Origin: Sinomonas sp. ASV322
GTDB lineage: Bacteria > Actinomycetota > Actinomycetes > Actinomycetales > Micrococcaceae
NCBI RefSeq assembly: GCF_030908245.1
Contig: NZ_JAVFJJ010000005.1
Span: 186,001 to 250,000 of the forward strand
DNA length: 64,000 nt
Reading direction: 5' to 3'
The translations under genes were made by a program, and so were the position numbers. This document shows, in pieces, positions 60,912-64,000 of this stretch. Every line of letters starts with the position of its first letter. Positions within the stretch are counted from its first letter, which is position 1. Below the pieces are notes generated by a model, which was given only the letters and a program-made list of their open reading frames with translations, did no database searches and was not told the DNA's origin.

Positions 60912-61346
60912 CTACTGCTCGAGCACGGACTTGAGCGTATCGAGCTGCTTGACCTCGGAGTCCATGGTCTTCTGGATCATGCCGCCCATGAGCTTCATGA
61001 AGCCCTTGGGCTCATAGGCGAGGCCGAAGCTCAGGGCCGTCCCGCCGTCGTCCGTCGGCCGCAGCGTGAAGGTTCCGCTCGGCCGCGCGGGCCCCGCGAC
61101 GACCTCGAAGCGCAGCGACGCGCTCGGCGTCGCCTCGACGATGCGGTAGTCGCCGTCGATCTCGCGGCCGCCCGGCCCGGCGAGACGCTGGGCATACACC
61201 GCGCCGACCTCCCCCGCAGTTCCGGAGGCGAGCGAGACGGCCTTCACGGAGGGTCGCCACAGCTTGTTGTTGAGCCCGTCGGCGAGGAACGCGTACACGT
61301 CTTCGGGGGTGCGTCGGATGGTCACTGAATTCTCGGCCGCTGGCAT
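60912..61346 (-). CDS. SRPBCC (START-like) domain protein
   Basis: 144 residues: ENSVTIRRTPEDVYAFLADGLNNKLWRPSV at the start, a middle beta region with YRIVEATPSASLRFEVVAGP, and a final helix (KLMGGMIQKTMDSEVKQLDTLKSVLE). This is a ligand-binding cavity fold. It follows the membrane protein gene by 10 bp and is probably cotranscribed. Confidence 0.85.
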   Translation of the reverse strand: MPAAENSVTIRRTPEDVYAFLADGLNNKLWRPSVKAVSLASGTAGEVGAVYAQRLAGPGGREIDGDYRIVEATPSASLRFEVVAGPARPSGTFTLRPTDDGGTALSFGLAYEPKGFMKLMGGMIQKTMDSEVKQLDTLKSVLEQ

Positions 61347-61356
61347 GTGACCAAGA

Positions 61357-61926
61357 CTATTGGAATCGACTGGAATTCCCCTGTGAATCGCCCGGGCGCG
61401 GCGCGAGAGCCTCGCCGAGTTCGGCCCGGCGGCGCGGCGACCTGAAGGCGACGCGCATGTGGTCGCTCGTCAGGACGTCGGCGACGCCGATCATCAGCAC
61501 CGCGAACACGATCTGCTCGACGACCATCCAATACGGATACAGGCCCGGGATGGTCGCGACGATGAGCGATACGACGGGGAAGATCTGGCTGAAGAGCCGC
61601 AGCCGCTGATAGCCCCAGTAGAAGCCGTGCCGGGCCCGCCACGCGAAGAAGAAGAGCGTGAGCGTCATGGCAAGGACGACGACGCCGCGGAACCAGGCCG
61701 CGAATCCCACCTCCGCGCCGCGCACCTGAAGCACGACGGCGATGATCACCGCCCCGAATCCGACGGCCGCCTCGGCGGTGAGGATCCAGTACACCCAGCG
61801 GAACGCGCGCTGGGTTTTGGGGTGCGCGAGTTCGTGGGCATCGACGACGAAATGCCCTTGGCGACCGCCGAACGTACGGTCGATGTCGACGCCGAGGAGC
61901 GTGAAGGGCTGAGGTCGGTGGGCCAT
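61357..61926 (-). CDS. Four-segment membrane protein
   Basis: 189 residues beginning MAHRPQPFTLLGVDIDRTF. Four hydrophobic segments are seen: WVYWILTAEAAVGFGAVIIA, GVVVLAMTLTLFFFAW, FSQIFPVVSLIVATIPGLY and VVEQIVFAVLMIGVADVL. The C-terminus is Arg/Pro-rich. No named family recognised. Confidence 0.75.
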   Translation of the reverse strand: MAHRPQPFTLLGVDIDRTFGGRQGHFVVDAHELAHPKTQRAFRWVYWILTAEAAVGFGAVIIAVVLQVRGAEVGFAAWFRGVVVLAMTLTLFFFAWRARHGFYWGYQRLRLFSQIFPVVSLIVATIPGLYPYWMVVEQIVFAVLMIGVADVLTSDHMRVAFRSPRRRAELGEALAPRPGDSQGNSSRFQ

Positions 61927-62082
61927 GACGCTACGTTATCGCCCGCGTCTGACAGCGAACCGAGCGGCTCGGTGCGTGGAGCGGCCGCCGCGTGGGCGTC
62001 CGCTCCGCACGGAGGCCAAGTCCTAGGAAGGGCCGAGGCACCCCAAGGCGTGCTGTAAGCTGGATGGAGCCCTTCGGGGCCT

Positions 62083-62156
62083 GCGGCCGTAGCTCAATGG
62101 CAGAGCGCACGCTTCCCAAGCCTGATACGCGGGTTCGATTCCCGTCGGCCGCTCCA
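62083..62156 (+). tRNA. tRNA-Gly (anticodon CCC), CCA encoded
   Basis: Acceptor arms GCGGCCG and CGGCCGC pair fully; D stem GCTC/GAGC; anticodon loop TTCCCAA; T arm GCGGG-TTCGATT-CCCGT; discriminator T and CCA follow. The anticodon stem CACGC/GCCTG has one C-C mismatch at its third pair, which is unusual (GCGTG would pair fully). Confidence 0.93.
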
Positions 62157-62166
62157 GCGTGATCGC

Positions 62167-62201
62167 AGAACGCCCCCGGACTTCGCATCCGGGGGCGTTC
62201 T
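62167..62201 (+). terminator. Terminator hairpin after tRNA-Gly
   Basis: Perfect 14-bp arms AGAACGCCCCCGGA and TCCGGGGGCGTTCT with a 7-nt loop. The insertion sequence begins immediately after, and part of the right arm is its target duplication. Confidence 0.9.
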
Positions 62202-62202
62202 G

Positions 62203-63492
62203 GGGTTATCGGTCAAAACGTGGGGATGGCCCGGGCGTGTCATCGGCTTCTGCCGGCCCGTCCGGTGCGTGCCCAGAGGCCTTCCTCGGCGGTCGTGGCG
62301 GTGTCGTAGAGGGCCGGTCCGATCCGCTCTTCCTCGGTCGTTGTCGGTGTTCGTTTCGGCGGTTCGCTGTGCTCTGGGCGGATGAGCCTCTGGGCCGGGG
62401 CGGGGTTTTCGGAGTGGGTGTAGAGCCACCATTCGACGGCGCGTTTCATGTGGTTCTCGCTCATGCCGCGGTGGTGCTTCAGGAGCAGGCGCAGCTGGGC
62501 GTTGACCCCTCCTTCGATCCGGTTTGTGGTCGAGGCGATCCGGAGGTCCTCGTGCTCGGGGGCGAGGTGGGTGAACAGGGTCCCGGCCTTCACGAGCCGC
62601 TCGAGCAGGTAGTACGCGGCGCGCAGCCGCTTGTGGGTGTACCACCACTGCTGGGAGGGCTTGACCCATGACGGCGCGGCCCCGGCCTCGCCGCGGTGGG
62701 TGCGCTGTTTGAGCATCGGGCCCCAGCGGGTGTGCCAGTCGTTCAGCGCGGTCGCCCAGGCGGCGGCCTCTTCGGCGGTCTTCAGGCGCATGAGCGCCTT
62801 GGAGAGGCGAAGGAGAGCTCTGCCGGCTTCGAGGCGGGGCCGGTGGGTCAGGTGGGTGCGGACGTTGCGGTGAACGTGCACCAGGCAGCGCTGGACCCGG
62901 GTCTCCGGCCAGACCTTCCGCAGGGCCGAGGCCAGGCCGGCACCGCCGTCGCAGACCACCACGCGCGGGGCGGGGAAGCGCTCGAGCAGGGCCGCCCACG
63001 CGGCGGACTTCTCGGTGTCGCACCACTGCCAGCCGATCACGTGCTCCCCGGCCGTGGCGATCAGGGCGCACCAGCCGCCGAGGTAGATCCCGTCCAGCTG
63101 GACCTCGTCGTGGACCTCCCCGGTGGCCGGGATCTCCGGGGCGATGTTCCAGCACCACGCCGTGACGCGCCGGAACGAGCGGTCGGGGCCCAGGCCGGCC
63201 TCGGCCTGCGTGTCCTTTCCCAGCAGCCAGCCGAGGAAGGCCTCGAGCTCGTGCCTGCGGGACAGGTCGAGGCGCCGACGAGTGGTCCCGGCCCGGCATG
63301 AGACGCACCTCCACCGCTGCGTCCCCGCGGCGGTCCGCCCGTTCTTTACCAGGACGGACCCGCATACCCGGCAGGACGTCGAATTGGAAGCAACCCTCAC
63401 GCCTAAGGGTCACAGAGTAAGACGACCCCGAATTTCCCGCGCCAACACTGGGATCCAGGCCAATCCCATCCCCACGTTTTGTCCTATAACCC
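62203..63492 (-). mobile_element. Intact IS1249-type insertion sequence (IS256 family), 1290 bp
   Basis: The ends are near-perfect inverted repeats: the left end GGGTTATCGGTCAAAACGTG matches the right end GGGTTATAGGACAAAACGTG on the other strand, continuing for 27 bp with two mismatches. The 8-bp target GCGTTCTG is duplicated at 62195-62202 and 63493-63500. It carries one transposase gene and inserted just behind the tRNA-Gly terminator hairpin. Confidence 0.95.
62240..63400 (-). CDS. IS1249-family transposase
   Basis: 386 residues from GTG 63400, full length for the family. An N-terminal zinc ribbon (CRVCG and CVSCRAG) precedes the DDE catalytic domain: VQLDGIYLGGW, VVCDGGAGLA and TTNRIEGGVNAQLR provide the three acidic residues. 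It cuts and joins the element ends. With intact ends and target duplication the element is probably active or recently active. Confidence 0.95.
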   Translation of the reverse strand: MRVASNSTSCRVCGSVLVKNGRTAAGTQRWRCVSCRAGTTRRRLDLSRRHELEAFLGWLLGKDTQAEAGLGPDRSFRRVTAWCWNIAPEIPATGEVHDEVQLDGIYLGGWCALIATAGEHVIGWQWCDTEKSAAWAALLERFPAPRVVVCDGGAGLASALRKVWPETRVQRCLVHVHRNVRTHLTHRPRLEAGRALLRLSKALMRLKTAEEAAAWATALNDWHTRWGPMLKQRTHRGEAGAAPSWVKPSQQWWYTHKRLRAAYYLLERLVKAGTLFTHLAPEHEDLRIASTTNRIEGGVNAQLRLLLKHHRGMSENHMKRAVEWWLYTHSENPAPAQRLIRPEHSEPPKRTPTTTEEERIGPALYDTATTAEEGLWARTGRAGRSR

Positions 63493-63570
63493 GCGTTCTG
63501 CATTTCCGGACCTTCGACGAGCGTCGAGGCAGTGGCCGACGACGACGTCGGAAGTCCGTACTGGCACACG

Positions 63571-63633
63571 GCAGTCCCCTTATCGCTCGCGAAGTCCTCC
63601 TCAAGGTACCTTCCCGGGCGATAAGGGGACTGC
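63571..63633. terminator. Hairpin after the MFS gene
   Basis: Perfect 16-bp arms GCAGTCCCCTTATCGC and GCGATAAGGGGACTGC around a 31-bp loop. It lies 31 bp after the stop of the minus-strand MFS gene. Confidence 0.8.
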
Positions 63634-63664
63634 GATCCAGAGGGCGCGTCACCGAGCCGGCCGT

Positions 63665-64000
63665 CTACGCGCGGCGCCCCCGGCGCAGCCACACTGCAAG
63701 AACTCCAGCGGCCACGGCCGGCAGCACGCCGCCGAGGAACAGGGCCCACTGGGCGCCCCAGGTCTCGGCGAGGCCGCCCAGCATCGGCCCGCCGAGCGCT
63801 TGCCCACCCATGAGCACCATCGTGTAGAGGCTCATGACGCGCCCGCGGATGCCCATGTTGGCACTCGTCTGCACGAGCTGGTTCGCGGAGGTCAGGAACG
63901 TGAGGGCCCCGAACCCCGCGAGCGCCATGAGCGCGCCGAACACGGGGAGCGAGGGCACGAACGCCGCGGCCGCAAGCAGCGCCCCGTAGGCTCCGGCCCC
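63665..64000 (-). CDS. MFS transporter, C-terminal part
   Basis: The frame is open to the right edge, so the start is outside the window. Visible residues include NMGIRGRVMSLYTMVLMGGQALGGPMLGGLAETWGAQWALFLGG, the pattern of the DHA3/EntS type of exporter. It ends AVWLRRGRRA. Substrate unknown. Confidence 0.85.
   Translation of the reverse strand, partial: GAGAYGALLAAAAFVPSLPVFGALMALAGFGALTFLTSANQLVQTSANMGIRGRVMSLYTMVLMGGQALGGPMLGGLAETWGAQWALFLGGVLPAVAAGVLAVWLRRGRRA

Noticed and set aside
62068-62081. UUCG-type hairpin before tRNA-Gly as a terminator
   Set aside because: Stem too short and directly against the tRNA 5' end; more likely a processing feature or chance.
62094-63749. Long minus-strand frame through the insertion sequence
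   Set aside because: Shadow of the transposase gene; runs through both inverted repeats and the tRNA.

Overview
The window is chromosomal DNA from a very high-GC actinobacterium. Gene content (Ku plus a POL-PE-LIG LigD, seven-gene Mrp antiporter with fused MrpA/B, HTH-MurA fusion, bifunctional-type Dcd, ykoEDC thiamine transporter behind a TPP riboswitch) and codon use suggest the Micrococcaceae (Arthrobacter/Sinomonas-like). This placement is inferred from content, not from a marker gene.

Layout: (1) 1-9 kb: end of a polyol-type dehydrogenase, an MHS-type symporter, several small or unrecognised genes, an APH-like kinase, an HNH nuclease, a frame-broken NmrA-like gene, GNAT, YCII and TfoX-like genes, and Ku. 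(2) 9-16.6 kb: a fructan/sucrose utilisation locus on the minus strand (LacI repressor, PfkB kinase, binding protein, two permeases, GH32 fructosidase). (3) 16.6-19.5 kb: an AT-richer island with a secreted Trp-rich protein of unknown type followed by an ABC ATPase, an ABC membrane protein and a small membrane protein. (4) 19.5-22.2 kb: ligD. (5) 22.2-33 kb: a 5-oxoproline cluster: pxpA, a pxpB-pxpC fusion, a biotin carboxylase-BCCP protein, a GntR/FCD regulator, DUF969-DUF979 membrane proteins, DUF2891 and a secreted gamma-glutamyltransferase. (6) 33-39 kb: glutathione peroxidase, HTH-MurA, a VOC protein, ykoEDC. (7) 39-46 kb: mrpABCDEFG. (8) 46-53 kb: an MFS exporter, an FAD monooxygenase, an unrecognised 545-residue protein, a KhtT/Kef-like antiporter pair, an ACT protein. 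(9) 53-59 kb: lactate module lutABC, lactate permease, LldR-like regulator with TGGTCnGACCA operators. (10) 59-64 kb: a DUF559-like nuclease-fold protein, dcd, SRPBCC and membrane proteins, tRNA-Gly(CCC), an intact IS1249-type insertion sequence with 8-bp target duplication, and the end of an MFS gene.

The strongest unexplained pattern is repeats. At least four arrays share a ~22-bp unit (core GGGGTCACCTCCCGCGGGT): several forward copies are followed by one to three inverted copies, so each array can fold into a hairpin. Two of them enter coding sequence (the antiporter stop codon and an in-frame insert in lutC). A related palindrome (core TTGCGCCGTCA) occurs in gene gaps and in the ligD linker, and a 42-bp tandem version forms the LutB tail. 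Many other gene ends carry unrelated long, near-perfect palindromes.

The second candidate system is the 5-oxoproline cluster. A biotin carboxylase-BCCP protein with no carboxyltransferase of its own sits beside the PxpB-PxpC fusion, which is homologous to the carboxyltransferase part of urea carboxylase. Palindromic GATTGTTnAACAA sites precede both pxpA and the DUF969 gene, suggesting common control by the GntR regulator between them. The third is the AT-rich secreted-protein/ABC island.
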